Shown here piece by piece: positions 20,277 to 29,725 of a DNA stretch of 64,000 nt (positions within the stretch are counted from its first letter, which is position 1; each line of letters begins with the position of its first letter). The DNA is from Pseudomonas sp. StFLB209 (lineage in GTDB: Bacteria; Pseudomonadota; Gammaproteobacteria; Pseudomonadales; Pseudomonadaceae): contig NZ_AP014637.1 in NCBI RefSeq assembly GCF_000829415.1, positions 1,104,501-1,168,500 on the forward strand. Direction: 5' to 3'. Position numbers and translations under genes: made by a program. The notes below the pieces were generated by a model. The model was not told where the DNA came from. It worked only from the letters and a program-made list of their open reading frames with translations, and did no database searches.

Positions 20277-20400
20277 GATGCTGCTCCGCATGTGGAACGT
20301 CCGACTGACCGGCAGGCCACTCGAACACCCCGGATAAAAGGGCGAGCAGCCTAGCATAATTGCGCCGCCAGCCCCTATCGCTGCCAGCGCAACCCTGTCA

Positions 20401-20889
20401 TTAATGCTTGGTGAGCTTGTCCAGATAGCCCATGGCAAATGCCGAAATCACGAAGGTCATGTGAATGATCACGTACCATTTCAGGTGTTCGGTCTCGATA
20501 TTGCTGGCATCCATGAACACCCGCAGCAGGTGAATGGACGAAATGGCCACGATGGACGCCGCGACTTTCATCTTCAGCGAAGAGGAGTCCATGGTGCCGA
20601 GCCAGTTGAGCTTCTCCTTGTGCTCATCGATATCCAGTTGCGAAACGAAGTTTTCGTAGCCGGAAATCATCACCATGACCAGCAGGCCACCCACCAGTGC
20701 CATATCAATCAGCGACAGCAGGACCAGGATCAGATCGGCTTCAGCCAGGGAGAAGACATTGGGCAGAACGTGGAAGATCTCCTGGAAGAACTTCAGGCCC
20801 AACGCCAGCAAGCCAAGCGACAGGCCGAAATAGATCGGTGCCAGCAGCCAGCGCGACGCATACATGGCATTTTCAAAAAAACGTTCCAT
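20401..20889 (-). CDS. UPF0114/YqhA family membrane protein
   Basis: A 162-aa inner membrane protein starting [35 protein letters not shown], with four hydrophobic segments and the conserved stretch [27 protein letters not shown]. It belongs to the YqhA/UPF0114 family, whose function is unknown. The start was set at MERFF, which is where family members begin; 36 upstream residues in frame are not family-like. It lies alone between fklB and a small unknown gene, all on the minus strand. Confidence 0.9.
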   Translation of the reverse strand: MERFFENAMYASRWLLAPIYFGLSLGLLALGLKFFQEIFHVLPNVFSLAEADLILVLLSLIDMALVGGLLVMVMISGYENFVSQLDIDEHKEKLNWLGTMDSSSLKMKVAASIVAISSIHLLRVFMDASNIETEHLKWYVIIHMTFVISAFAMGYLDKLTKH

Positions 20890-21021
20890 TGAAACTCGCA
20901 AGGTGTGGGAGAAGACGCGCGAGTATATCAGCGAGAAGTGATGGCTCTTGGCTCGCGACAAAATGTCGCAGCAAACGCCACTGCCCGGCGGCTGCACCGG
21001 CCCATCAAGGGCGGCGCCACA

Positions 21022-21348
21022 CTAGAACAACGAGGAATGCTGGCAGTGCGACGGATCGGTATTGAGCCGGCGCAGTTCGCCCTGCAGATGCAGGCTCCAG
21101 ATCGGGATATCGTCAGAACACTGATAGCCGTTCAACGCCAGACTGTCGGCAATCGCCTGCAGCACGGACTCGGCAGCACGCGCGCCCTGGAAAGGCCCTT
21201 GAGCCTTGATGGCCGAAGGTTGTTCACCGGACATGCCCGCCGCGAACAGCAAGGTCCACAGGCCGTTATCGCCCAGTGGCCGGATCACGCATTCGATCCG
21301 GGTCACCAGGCCCAGACACTGGCGGGTCAGGCAGAGACGTCGCACCAT
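21022..21348 (-). CDS. Hypothetical Pseudomonas protein
   Basis: A 108-aa soluble protein, MVRRLCLTRQCLGLVTRIECVIRPLGDNGLWTLLFAAGMSGEQ, ending HCQHSSLF. The start at 21348 is chosen because GAGGAGGA lies seven bases upstream, although the frame stays open to 21525. It has five Cys in a short length, three in the first 21 residues, but no recognisable motif. It is probably a lineage-specific conserved gene, comparable in position to PA4575. No function can be assigned. Confidence 0.7.
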   Translation of the reverse strand: MVRRLCLTRQCLGLVTRIECVIRPLGDNGLWTLLFAAGMSGEQPSAIKAQGPFQGARAAESVLQAIADSLALNGYQCSDDIPIWSLHLQGELRRLNTDPSHCQHSSLF

Positions 21349-21521
21349 GGCGAGTTCCTCCTCTTCAAGCTGATTGCCAGCTGCAACGGTGCAGCGGCCT
21401 GCCAATCCATTTGGCGACTGTATTGATCCAACAGCATAGAAGAAAAACCCCACGGTAAGCGAGGGATGGATGAACGGATGCCGGAGAATGCGAACTTCGT
21501 CCGGCATCACAGCCCATAGGG

Positions 21522-23957
21522 TCAAGCCTTGAGTTCAGGCTGCAGTTGCGCAGGCTCCTTTTCGAGTTCTTCACTTAGCTCTTCAGCGCTGAGCATCTCG
21601 GCGATATCACGCAGCCGCTGAACCACACGGGCGTTGACACTGCCCTCCGGGAACTGGCCATTGTCGTCTGGCGCACCGGCCGGCTCACCGACCAGCAGGC
21701 TCAGAGCCTCATCGGCCTGGCTGACGGCGTAGATGTGGAACTGCCCGGCCTTCACAGCCTGCAAGACCCGCTCATCAAGCATCAGGGTCGCGACGTTGGA
21801 ACGCGGAATGATCGCGCCCTGCTCGCCGGTCAGGCCGCGTGCCTCGCACAGCCGGAAGAAGCCTTCGATCTTCTCGTTGACCCCGCCGACCGCCTGCACT
21901 TCGCCAAACTGGTTGATCGAACCGGTAATCGCGAAGCACTGCTTGAGCGGGGTGCGCGACAACGCCGAGATCAGGGTGCAGACCTCGCCCAATGAGGCGC
22001 TGTCACCATCGACATAACCGTAAGACTGCTCCAGGGCGATGCTGGCCGAAATCGCCAGCGGGAATTCCTGGGCGTAGCGGCTGCCCAGGTAACCGGTGAG
22101 GATCATCACCCCCTTGGAGTGGATCGGCTGGCCAAGGTTGACCTCCCGCTCGATATCCACGATACCGCTGCCACCGGGATACACCGTGGCCGAGATCCGG
22201 GCCGGCACCCCGAACGCCGAGTCGCCCACTTCCAGCACGGTCAGGCCGTTGCATTTGCCTACCGCAGCGCCATCGGTGTCGATCAGGATGACCCCGGCCA
22301 GCATGTCGTCGAGAATCCGCGCCGAGACCCGCCCGGTGCGGGTGGCCTTGGCCTTGAGGGCCCGTTCGATATGCCCGGCATCGGTGAACTCTTCATTGGC
22401 CAGGTGGCGAATGAAGTCGGCTTCGCTGACCAACTGGAACAGGTCGCCGATCTTCGCCGACAAGCGCCCCTGATGCTCGGCCAGCCGTGCGCTGTAGGTG
22501 GCCAGACGGGCAACCGCATCAGCGGTCAACGGCGCCATGCCCTCCTCTGTGGTGCGGGTCTTGAGCAACTGGGCGAACTGCTCCAGGGTCTCGTCAACCA
22601 TCGGGATCTCTTCGTCGAAGTCCACCAGCACCCGGAACATCTCCTGAAAGTCCGGATCCAGGTCCTGCAAGGTGTAGTACAGCGAGCGCGAACCGATGAT
22701 GACGATCTTGACGCTCCAGGGAATGACCTGAGGGGTAAGGGTAACGGTCGCCACACGGCCCAATTCGCCCAGTGGCGACTCCATCTTCAGCTTGCGCGTC
22801 TGCAGGGAACGTTTAAGCGCATCCCAGACGAACGGCTCGCCCAGCAGCTTTTCCGCCTCCAGAATCAGGAAACCGCCGTTGGCGCGGTGCAAGGCGCCGG
22901 GGCGCAACTGCCGGTAGCTGGTGTAAAGCGCCCCCTGATCAGTGCTGTACTCGATGCGGCCGAACAGGTTGTCGTAGGTCGGGTGCGACTCGAACACCAC
23001 CGGTGCACCACCATCATGGGTATGACCCACCACCAGACTGGGGCTGTACTGCTCTTCAAGCATCTTGCGCGCCTGGGCGTCGGTCTTGGCATCGTCAACC
23101 AGTTCCTCGACCAGGGTTTTGATCAGGTTGACCTGCAGCGCTTGCAGATAGGCGCACACCGCCGCTGTCTCGGCATACTTCTGCGACAACGGCGCCAGCA
23201 ATGGCTGCAGGGCCAGAATGATGGTTTCGTCGTTGAGCTGGCGCAGCTGATTGTTGGACTCGCGCTTCCATTGCGGCAGGCTCGACAACTCTTCGTTCAG
23301 GCGCTCTTCCAGGTCGGCGATGTCCTCATGGAAACGCTCGCGCTCAGCCTCCGGCAGTTGGGAGAACTCGGCTTCATCCAGTGCCTTGCCGTCGGTCATG
23401 GGCGTGAAGGCGATGTTGGAGCTGTCGCGGTACAAGGCAATGCTCTTTTCCAGCGCCAGACGCTCGATCACATCCAGAGCGCGGTCATAGCGCTGGTTGA
23501 AGGCGCGGTCGATGGCGCTTTTTTTCTGCTGGTAGGTCGGGTGCTCGAACACCGCCGGAAAGGTTGCCAGCAGGTTATCGATCAACCCGGCGATGTCGGC
23601 GATGAACGCCTGCGCACTGCCGGCCGCCAGTTCCACGGCACGCGGCTCGCGGGGTTCGTCGAAGTTATTGACATAGACCCAGTCGGAGGGGGTCTGCAAA
23701 CGCTTGGCTTCGGCCTTGAGGTAGCGTTTGACGAACGAAAACCGGCCGGTGCCAGGCTCGCCCATGACATACACGTTGTAACCGGGTCGCGGCATCGCCA
23801 CGCCAAACTGCAGGGCCTCTACGGCACGTTCCTGGCCGAGTACGCCGCGAAAGGGTTCCAGATCATTGGTGGTCTTGAAAGCGAACTGTTCAGCAGAGAA
23901 TGGACGGGTCAGCGCTTGTGGCGCCAGACGCAGGCTGGCAGCAACGGAATCGGGCAT
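21522..23957 (-). CDS. Lon-like ATP-dependent serine protease
   Basis: An 811-aa protein of the Lon-related family that lacks the N-terminal LAN domain of true Lon. It has an AAA+ module with a P-loop-like VMGEPGTGRFSF near residue 65, in which Arg replaces the usual Lys, a long helical insertion (about 130-330), and a C-terminal S16 protease domain with catalytic Ser in GDSASLGEVCT (about 651) and Lys in GGVNEKIEGFF (about 697). The Ser-Lys spacing fits Lon. A P. aeruginosa paralogue group (AsrA-like) affects heat-shock and aminoglycoside responses; which branch this gene belongs to is not settled here. Confidence 0.9.
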   Translation of the reverse strand: MPDSVAASLRLAPQALTRPFSAEQFAFKTTNDLEPFRGVLGQERAVEALQFGVAMPRPGYNVYVMGEPGTGRFSFVKRYLKAEAKRLQTPSDWVYVNNFDEPREPRAVELAAGSAQAFIADIAGLIDNLLATFPAVFEHPTYQQKKSAIDRAFNQRYDRALDVIERLALEKSIALYRDSSNIAFTPMTDGKALDEAEFSQLPEAERERFHEDIADLEERLNEELSSLPQWKRESNNQLRQLNDETIILALQPLLAPLSQKYAETAAVCAYLQALQVNLIKTLVEELVDDAKTDAQARKMLEEQYSPSLVVGHTHDGGAPVVFESHPTYDNLFGRIEYSTDQGALYTSYRQLRPGALHRANGGFLILEAEKLLGEPFVWDALKRSLQTRKLKMESPLGELGRVATVTLTPQVIPWSVKIVIIGSRSLYYTLQDLDPDFQEMFRVLVDFDEEIPMVDETLEQFAQLLKTRTTEEGMAPLTADAVARLATYSARLAEHQGRLSAKIGDLFQLVSEADFIRHLANEEFTDAGHIERALKAKATRTGRVSARILDDMLAGVILIDTDGAAVGKCNGLTVLEVGDSAFGVPARISATVYPGGSGIVDIEREVNLGQPIHSKGVMILTGYLGSRYAQEFPLAISASIALEQSYGYVDGDSASLGEVCTLISALSRTPLKQCFAITGSINQFGEVQAVGGVNEKIEGFFRLCEARGLTGEQGAIIPRSNVATLMLDERVLQAVKAGQFHIYAVSQADEALSLLVGEPAGAPDDNGQFPEGSVNARVVQRLRDIAEMLSAEELSEELEKEPAQLQPELKA

Positions 23958-24226
23958 CAGTGTTCCTTACATCAGGCGGGGCAGATGCGGGCATTCTGGC
24001 GCTCGCCGGACACCACTTGCAAGACAGTTGCACGCTACCCGCTGCCCATTGCCACCCTCAATAGGCTGACGGATGTCAAAACCTCCCAATAAACCGTAAT
24101 AAATCACGGAACCCCGCTACGCCGCCTAGACTCCAACCTGCGCATACTGGCCAGTATGGCCTTTTTGCACTAATGCAATGACGCATGCACCCGACCACTC
24201 AGGTTGACCAGAAAGAGAATAAAGCT

Positions 24227-24715
24227 ATGAAACGGATTCTTCTTGGAACGCTCTTCGCCGCTGCATCTTTCAACGCCATGGCCCAAGCGCCAGGCGGCCC
24301 GGACTGCGGCTGGGGCAACATGCTGTTTGAAGGCCAGCGCGGCACTCCTGCTCACTTCCTGGCGTCCACCACCAACGGCACCTCCGGTAACGCCACCTTC
24401 GGCATGACCAGCGGTACCAACGGCTGTTCCACCAATGGCGCGCTGACCTACGGCGGCAAGTCCTGGATTGCCATGAACGGCATGATGGACGAGCTGAGCA
24501 AGGACATGGCCATGGGTCAGGGTGAAGCACTGACCACCTACGCGGTGGTTCTGGGTGTTGCGCCACAAGACCGTGCGCGTTTCGCGGCTGTCACTCACGA
24601 CAACTTCTCGAAGATCTTCAACAAAGCTGACGTCACCGCCGAGGACGTTCACGCCAACACCCTCGATGTGCTGAAAAACGACGCGACCCTGGCCAAGTAC
24701 GCGACTCAGGCCTGA
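24227..24715 (+). CDS. DUF3015 exported protein
   Basis: A 162-aa protein with a clear signal peptide (MKRILLGTLFAAASFNAMA, cleaved before QAPGG). The mature part shows the DUF3015 pattern: PDCGWGNMLFEGQRGTPAHFLASTTNGTSGN, then a second Cys in GTNGCSTNGALTYG, probably forming a disulfide. The ATG at 24227 was chosen over an upstream one because it gives the signal peptide. It stands just before a DUF4105 gene; these two families are often neighbours in pseudomonads. Function unknown, periplasmic. Confidence 0.88.
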   Translation: MKRILLGTLFAAASFNAMAQAPGGPDCGWGNMLFEGQRGTPAHFLASTTNGTSGNATFGMTSGTNGCSTNGALTYGGKSWIAMNGMMDELSKDMAMGQGEALTTYAVVLGVAPQDRARFAAVTHDNFSKIFNKADVTAEDVHANTLDVLKNDATLAKYATQA

Positions 24716-24722
24716 TGCTCGT

Positions 24723-24751
24723 ACCGCTCCCCGGCTCACGGGGAGCGGTTT
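24723..24751 (+). terminator. Hairpin terminator between DUF3015 and DUF4105 genes
   Basis: ACCGCTCCCCG pairs perfectly over 11 bp with CGGGGAGCGGT around GCTCA, then TTTCCCACTTTT. It lies 8 bases after the stop codon. The T run is interrupted, so readthrough into the DUF4105 gene is likely. Confidence 0.7.
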
Positions 24752-24777
24752 CCCACTTTTCGAACAGTTGCCCGCCC

Positions 24778-26643
24778 ATGCTCAAACGTCTCGCCTGCCT
24801 GACGCTGTTTGTCTGCGCCCCGCTGTGCGCAGCCCCGCAAGTGGCCCCACAAGTCAATAACGAACGTTTGCAGCAACTGGCCAGCGACCCGTTCTGGCTG
24901 TCTCTGGGCCACTATGAAAAAACCCGTCTGAGTGGCTGGCGCAGCCACGTCGACGACCCGAAATTCTTTCTTGCCGCCAATGGTGCGCATGACCCATATG
25001 CCGAACTGAGTGCAACCCTGGCGGCGATCCGGGCTCCCGAGCTCGATCAGCAGCCCCATGCGCAATGCACTTACCCGGCCCGCACCCGCTGGCTGCGCAA
25101 TCAGTTGCAGTTGCGCGACCTGCCAGTGGTGGACTGCAAGGAATTCAACGAGTGGTTCAAGGATGTCTCGCCCGACAGCACCACGCTGGTGTTCCCGGCG
25201 GCCTACCTGAACAGCCCGTCATCGATGTTCGGCCATACCCTGCTGCGTATCGACCCGGCCAGTGCACGATCCAACAACACCACCCTGCTCAGCTATGCAA
25301 TCAACTTCGGTGCATACATCGAGGGCTCGGACAACAGCATCCTGTACGCCTGGAAAGGCCTGGCAGGCGGCTATCCGGGCCTGTTCGCGCTGGTGCCCTA
25401 TCAGGAAAAGCTCGCCGAATACCGCAGCCTGGAAAACCGCGACCTGTGGGAATACCGGCTGAACCTGAGCAAGGAAGAAACCGAGCGTATGGTCGAGCAT
25501 GTCTGGGAGTTGAAGCAAATTCGCTTCAGCTACTACTTTTTTGACGAAAACTGCTCCTATCGCTTGCTGGAATTGCTGCAAATCGCCCGGCCCGGCCTGC
25601 AACTGACCGATCAGTTCGAACTGACGGCGATCCCCACCGACACCGTCAAGGCGGTCAAGGCCGCCGGGCTGGTGGACAAGATCGACTACCGCCCGTCGCG
25701 TGAGCGCGAATTGCTCAGCCGCGCCGAGCCACTGGACCACACTGAGCAGCAGTGGGTGCTGGCCGTCAGCGCCGACCCGGCGCAACTGCAAAGTGCCGAT
25801 TACCTGGCCCTGCCAGCCGAGCGGCGAGCCTTGATTCAGGACGCTGCTTACCGTCTGGAGCGCTACCGTGCCAACGGTCAGGAACGTGACCGTAACAGCG
25901 CCCAACGCAGCTTCGAGCTGCTGCGCGCGATCAACCAGAATCCGCCACCGATGCTGCAGATCGACCAGCCGGGCCTGCCCGAAGAAGGTCATCAGTCACG
26001 CACCTGGCAATTGGGCGTGGGCAGTCATGCTGACAAGGCGTTTGCCGAGTACGGGCTGCGCATGGCCTATCACGACCTCAACGATAACGCCTACGGCTTC
26101 CCGCTGGGTGCGCAAATCGAAATCCTGCAGCTCAAACTGCGCCAGTACGAGGGCAACGACTGGAAACTGCAGCGCCTGGACCTGGCGACCATTCGCTCGC
26201 TGACGCCGCGCAATGAATTGCTCAAACCCTGGTCATGGCAGGTCTCCGGCGGTCTGGAGCGCGTGCCGGGCAAGCATGGCGAACAGACGCTGGTCAGCCA
26301 CGTCAACGGCGGCGGCGGCGCGACCTGGCAACTGAGCGACAACCTGCTGGGCTTCGCCTTGGGTACCGCACGGCTGGAGCATAACAATGACTTCAGCGCC
26401 TTTGTCGCGCCCGCCGCCGGCTTCAATACCGGAGTGCTGTGGCGAAACCCGCTGGGCAACCTGAGTGTGGAGGCCAAGGGCGACTATTTCACCAATGGCG
26501 AAGTGCGGCGCAGCATCAGCCTGAACCAACAGTGGGAGGTGTCGCGCAATCTGGGCCTGCGCCTGACCGCCCAGCGCGACTTCACCCATCTGGGCGATGC
26601 GCAGAACGAGGTGATGCTGCAATTACGCTGGTATCACTACTGA
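24778..26643 (+). CDS. DUF4105 exported protein
   Basis: A 621-aa protein with a signal peptide (MLKRLACLTLFVCAPLCA). The DUF4105 domain (about 110-290) contains LVFPAAYLNSPSSMFGHTLLRID and later the FDENCSYRLLELLQIARP segment, with His and Cys placed as in a papain-like or NlpC-like fold; catalysis is not proven. The C-terminal third is rich in alternating hydrophobic beta strands (SHVNGGGGATWQLSDNLLGFALG...LQLRWYHY with terminal aromatic), which suggests an outer-membrane beta-barrel. It lies 62 bases after the DUF3015 gene. Confidence 0.85.
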   Translation: MLKRLACLTLFVCAPLCAAPQVAPQVNNERLQQLASDPFWLSLGHYEKTRLSGWRSHVDDPKFFLAANGAHDPYAELSATLAAIRAPELDQQPHAQCTYPARTRWLRNQLQLRDLPVVDCKEFNEWFKDVSPDSTTLVFPAAYLNSPSSMFGHTLLRIDPASARSNNTTLLSYAINFGAYIEGSDNSILYAWKGLAGGYPGLFALVPYQEKLAEYRSLENRDLWEYRLNLSKEETERMVEHVWELKQIRFSYYFFDENCSYRLLELLQIARPGLQLTDQFELTAIPTDTVKAVKAAGLVDKIDYRPSRERELLSRAEPLDHTEQQWVLAVSADPAQLQSADYLALPAERRALIQDAAYRLERYRANGQERDRNSAQRSFELLRAINQNPPPMLQIDQPGLPEEGHQSRTWQLGVGSHADKAFAEYGLRMAYHDLNDNAYGFPLGAQIEILQLKLRQYEGNDWKLQRLDLATIRSLTPRNELLKPWSWQVSGGLERVPGKHGEQTLVSHVNGGGGATWQLSDNLLGFALGTARLEHNNDFSAFVAPAAGFNTGVLWRNPLGNLSVEAKGDYFTNGEVRRSISLNQQWEVSRNLGLRLTAQRDFTHLGDAQNEVMLQLRWYHY

Positions 26644-26721
26644 ACACTTTTTCGACGAACTGTTGACCGGCTGCGTACCTGGCATTGACTAGACTTTCCT
26701 CAGTAACCGAGGAATTCGATC

Positions 26722-27072
26722 ATGAACATGCGTATGGCGTTGTTGGGCCTGATCGTAGTGCTTGCAGGATGCCAGTCGACCCACGAGCAATTGTTGGCCG
26801 AGGGTTATCCACCGGCATTCGCCGATGGTTTTCAGGATGGTTGCGGCAGTGGACGACAGGCGGCAGGCTCGATTGGCGGGCAATACCGCAAAAACGTGCC
26901 TCGCTACCTCAAAGAAAAGCTGTATGCCCAAGGCTGGGACGATGGTTTGCGTCAGTGCCAGGCGATGCAGGAAAGCCGCGACCGGGAAAGTAACGGCTGG
27001 AGCAGTGACCGGGACCGTGCCTGGGAACAGCAGAAGACCCGCGACAAGGCCAGGGCTTATCGTCCCGACTGA
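26722..27072 (+). CDS. Small exported lipoprotein
   Basis: A 116-aa protein with a lipobox LIVVLAGC: the Cys at residue 16 would be lipidated and QS follows, predicting outer-membrane sorting. The mature part is hydrophilic, with AFADGFQDGCGSGRQAAGSIGGQYRKNVPRYLKEKLYAQGWDDGLRQC, and contains two further Cys that may pair. GxxDGxxxG-like repeats (ADGFQDGCGSG, AQGWDDGLRQC) recall other small pseudomonad lipoproteins. Function unknown. Confidence 0.82.
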   Translation: MNMRMALLGLIVVLAGCQSTHEQLLAEGYPPAFADGFQDGCGSGRQAAGSIGGQYRKNVPRYLKEKLYAQGWDDGLRQCQAMQESRDRESNGWSSDRDRAWEQQKTRDKARAYRPD

Positions 27073-27204
27073 GACGAGAAGCACCGCCTGGGGGTCGCAA
27101 ACGGACATCCACAACACTCACTCGCAGCGCATGCTGAGTCTTGTCCGGGATTCCCGAGCGCTGCGCCCGTAGTCATGCAAACCTGTTTCGCCCGGTCATG
27201 CCGA

Positions 27205-27336
27205 AGGGGCTGTTGACGTTTCAGCGCGCCCCGCAGGGCCGTGGCTTTTTTAGCGCACGCATTGCGACAGAGTGAAGCCTATGCAGGCCGACAAAACAGA
27301 CCGCGGCGCGGTTGTGATGAAACGTCAACAGCCCCT
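27205..27336. repeat. 132-bp element bounded by perfect 19-bp inverted repeats
   Basis: AGGGGCTGTTGACGTTTCA (27205-27223) is exactly complementary to 27318-27336. The inner edges also partly pair (GCGCGCC with GGCGCGG). No target duplication is seen at the ends. It lies just upstream of the GreB-like gene, whose Shine-Dalgarno and start follow about 25 bases later. It is either a decayed MITE or a large stem in the leader of that gene. Confidence 0.75.
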
Positions 27337-27362
27337 AACCTTGCATCTACGGGAGGAAAATC

Positions 27363-27866
27363 ATGAGTCGTGCGTTCGTCAACGAAGACAGCAATGCCGA
27401 ACAGACCAGCCAGCCGGTAGAGCGGCTGGTCAGCGAGAGCCCCAATTACGTCACCGCCCATGGGCTGGTGCAGTTGCAAAACCAGGTTCGTGCGCTGCAG
27501 GGGCAGCACCGCGAGCAGACCGAACTGGGCGAGAAGGCTGACAAACAGCGGCTGGTGAATATCGAGCGCGACCTGCGCTACTACACCCAGCGCCAGCAGA
27601 GCGCCCTGGTGGTAACCCCGGCGTTATCCACAGAAAAGGTGCAGATCGGCAGTTGGGTGACCTATGCCGATGAACACGACCATCGCCAGCGCGTGCAACT
27701 GGTCGGCGAGGACCAGGCCGATGCCGCTCATGGCCTGATCAACTGGGGCTCACCACTGGGCCGTGCCCTGCTCGGTGCGCAACCCGGTGATGAAGTGCTG
27801 TGCAAGCGCCCGGCCGGGGATCAACTGATCGAAATACTGGAGATCGAGGCTGACGCAGGCCCGTGA
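27363..27866 (+). CDS. GreA/GreB family transcription factor
   Basis: A 167-aa protein, MSRAFVNEDSNAEQTSQPVERLVSESPNYVTAHGLVQLQNQVRAL, with the Gre layout: an N-terminal coiled coil (about 35-80) and a C-terminal FKBP-like domain (SWVTYADEHDHRQRVQLVGEDQADAAHGLINWGSPLGRALLGAQPGDEVLCKRPAGDQLIEILEI). Gre factors bind the RNA polymerase secondary channel; GreA/GreB rescue backtracked polymerase through acidic residues at the coiled-coil tip. This version is not the housekeeping GreA or GreB. Cleavage activity is uncertain: the tip reads GEKADK, so acidic residues are few. Confidence 0.85.
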   Translation: MSRAFVNEDSNAEQTSQPVERLVSESPNYVTAHGLVQLQNQVRALQGQHREQTELGEKADKQRLVNIERDLRYYTQRQQSALVVTPALSTEKVQIGSWVTYADEHDHRQRVQLVGEDQADAAHGLINWGSPLGRALLGAQPGDEVLCKRPAGDQLIEILEIEADAGP

Positions 27867-27971
27867 CAGCAATACCGGTCAGTCATGGACAACGCGGTCA
27901 CTGTGGGAGGAGCCAGAGCCACTTAACTGATCGGCATTAGCCCCATACTGTCCACTTAGGTACTGCATGCC

Positions 27972-28185
27972 CCCGGTGGGAGCGACCTTGGTCGCGAAGA
28001 GGCCAGTAAAAACACTACATCTGCTGTGAATGTACCGCCGTCTTCGTCGGCAAGCCGACTCCCACCGGATAAGTTCTGCATGCGTCTGTAGTCGCGAAGA
28101 GGCCAGCAAACTCGCTGCATCTGCTGTGAATGTACCGGCCTCTTCGTCGGATTACCGCCCAGACCAAGCTCGCTCCTACCGGAGT
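27972..28185. repeat. Cluster of two REPIN-like units with 100-bp spacing
   Basis: This fills most of the 370-base gap between the GreB-like gene and gdhA. GTGGGAGCGACCTTGGTCGC (27976 on) and an inverted unit ending GACTCCCACC (28057-28066) form one REP pair; a second pair lies at 28090-28180. GTCGCGAAGAGGCCAG (27991, 28091) and CTGCTGTGAATGTACC (28021, 28121) recur exactly 100 bases apart, so one unit was duplicated in tandem. They fit the P. putida 35-bp REP family. Confidence 0.85.
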
Positions 28186-28236
28186 ACCTAAAGCACTTAA
28201 CCGAACAGTATTGGCATCAGTCCATGAAAGGCTGAA

Positions 28237-29577
28237 TCAGACCACGCCTTGCGCCAGCATGGCATCGGCGACCTTGACGAAGCCTGCGATGTTGGCACCT
28301 TTGACGTAGTTCACGCTGCCGTCAGCTTGCTGGCCGTAATGCACACAGGCATTGTGGATCGACTGCATGATGCCATGCAGCTTGCTGTCCACTTCACCGG
28401 CGCTCCACAACAGGCGCATGGCGTTCTGCGACATTTCCAGACCACTGACCGCGACACCGCCGGCGTTGGAGGCTTTGCCCGGCGCGAACAGCGTCCTGGC
28501 TTCGATGAACAGGTCAACGGCATCGAGGGTGGTTGGCATGTTCGCGCCTTCAGCCACGCAAATGCAGCCATTGCGCAGCAGGGTCCGGGCGTCTTCGCCG
28601 GTCAGTTCGTTCTGGGTGGCGCACGGCAGGGCGATATCGCAGGCCAGGCTCCATGGCGTCTGGCCTTTGCGGAACTCCAGGCCAAAGCGTTCGGCCAGTT
28701 CACTGATGCGCCCACGCTTGACGTTTTTCAGCTCCATCAGCGCATCCCACTGCTGATCGTTCAGACCCGCCTCGATGTACAGGGTGCCTTCGGAGTCGGA
28801 CAACGAGATAACCTTGCCGCCCAGGTCCATGACCTTGCGTGCAGCGTACTGGGCCACGTTGCCAGAACCGGAAATCGCCACCCGGCGACCGTCGATGGCC
28901 TTGCCGTCACGCTTGAGCATTTCTTCGGCGAAATACACGCAACCGTAGCCGGTGGCCTCTGGGCGAATCAGGCTGCCGCCGTAGGTCATGCCCTTACCGG
29001 TCAGCACCGACGTGAACTGGTTGGCCAGACGCTTGTACTGACCGAACATGAAGCCGATCTCGCGCGCGCCCACGCCAATGTCGCCGGCCGGCACGTCGAG
29101 GTCAGCACCGATGTGGCGGTACAGCTCACTCATGAATGCCTGGCAGAAGCGCATGACTTCGGCGTCGCTCTTGCCCTTTGGATCGAAGTCCGAGCCGCCT
29201 TTGCCGCCGCCCATGGGGAGCGAGGTCAGGGAGTTCTTCAATACCTGTTCGAAGGCCAGGAACTTGAGTACCGACAGATCCACCGAGGGGTGGAAACGCA
29301 GGCCGCCTTTATAAGGGCCGATGGCGCTGCTCATCTGGATGCGATAACCGCGGTTGACCTGAACCTTGCCCTGATCGTCGACCCACGACACGCGAAACAG
29401 CACCGCACGCTCCGGCTCGACCATACGTTCGATGATGCCGGCCTCAAGGTAATGCGGATTGGCTTCCAGAAACGGCCAGAGGGTTCGCAGCACCTCTTCC
29501 ACTGCCTGATGAAACTCGGGCTGGGCAGGATCGCGTTGCTTCAGACGAGCAAGGAAAACATCGACGGATTCGGTCAT
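28237..29577 (-). CDS. gdhA: NADP-dependent glutamate dehydrogenase
   Basis: A 446-aa class I hexameric glutamate dehydrogenase that makes glutamate from 2-oxoglutarate and ammonium with NADPH. Catalytic-site motifs are intact: YRIQMSSAIGPYKGGLRFHPSVDLSVLKFLAFEQ, LPMGGGKGGSDFDPKGKS, and the Rossmann motif AISGSGNVAQYAA with Ser/Asp spacing suited to NADP. The C-terminus KGANIAGFVKVADAMLAQGVV is typical. It is a single-gene unit between a REP cluster and the ettA terminator. Confidence 0.97.
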   Translation of the reverse strand: MTESVDVFLARLKQRDPAQPEFHQAVEEVLRTLWPFLEANPHYLEAGIIERMVEPERAVLFRVSWVDDQGKVQVNRGYRIQMSSAIGPYKGGLRFHPSVDLSVLKFLAFEQVLKNSLTSLPMGGGKGGSDFDPKGKSDAEVMRFCQAFMSELYRHIGADLDVPAGDIGVGAREIGFMFGQYKRLANQFTSVLTGKGMTYGGSLIRPEATGYGCVYFAEEMLKRDGKAIDGRRVAISGSGNVAQYAARKVMDLGGKVISLSDSEGTLYIEAGLNDQQWDALMELKNVKRGRISELAERFGLEFRKGQTPWSLACDIALPCATQNELTGEDARTLLRNGCICVAEGANMPTTLDAVDLFIEARTLFAPGKASNAGGVAVSGLEMSQNAMRLLWSAGEVDSKLHGIMQSIHNACVHYGQQADGSVNYVKGANIAGFVKVADAMLAQGVV

Positions 29578-29725
29578 TGGAACGTCTCGACAGAGTGGCT
29601 ATTTGTAGGAATTTTCCCGGACTCTACCAACTCAAAACGCACTTAAAAAGTGCGAAATGTCGTTTTTATGAATTTTTCTGGTGCAAATATATAAATAACC
29701 GCTGTGAAGACGGAAATCCGAGCAC

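Noticed and set aside
22119..24092. 657-codon plus-strand frame opposite the Lon-like gene
   Set aside because: Antisense shadow; the Lon-like protein has full domain support.
27976..28180. Possible CRISPR array because of the 100-base period
   Set aside because: Units are palindromic REP pairs with only two periods and similar, not unique, spacers.
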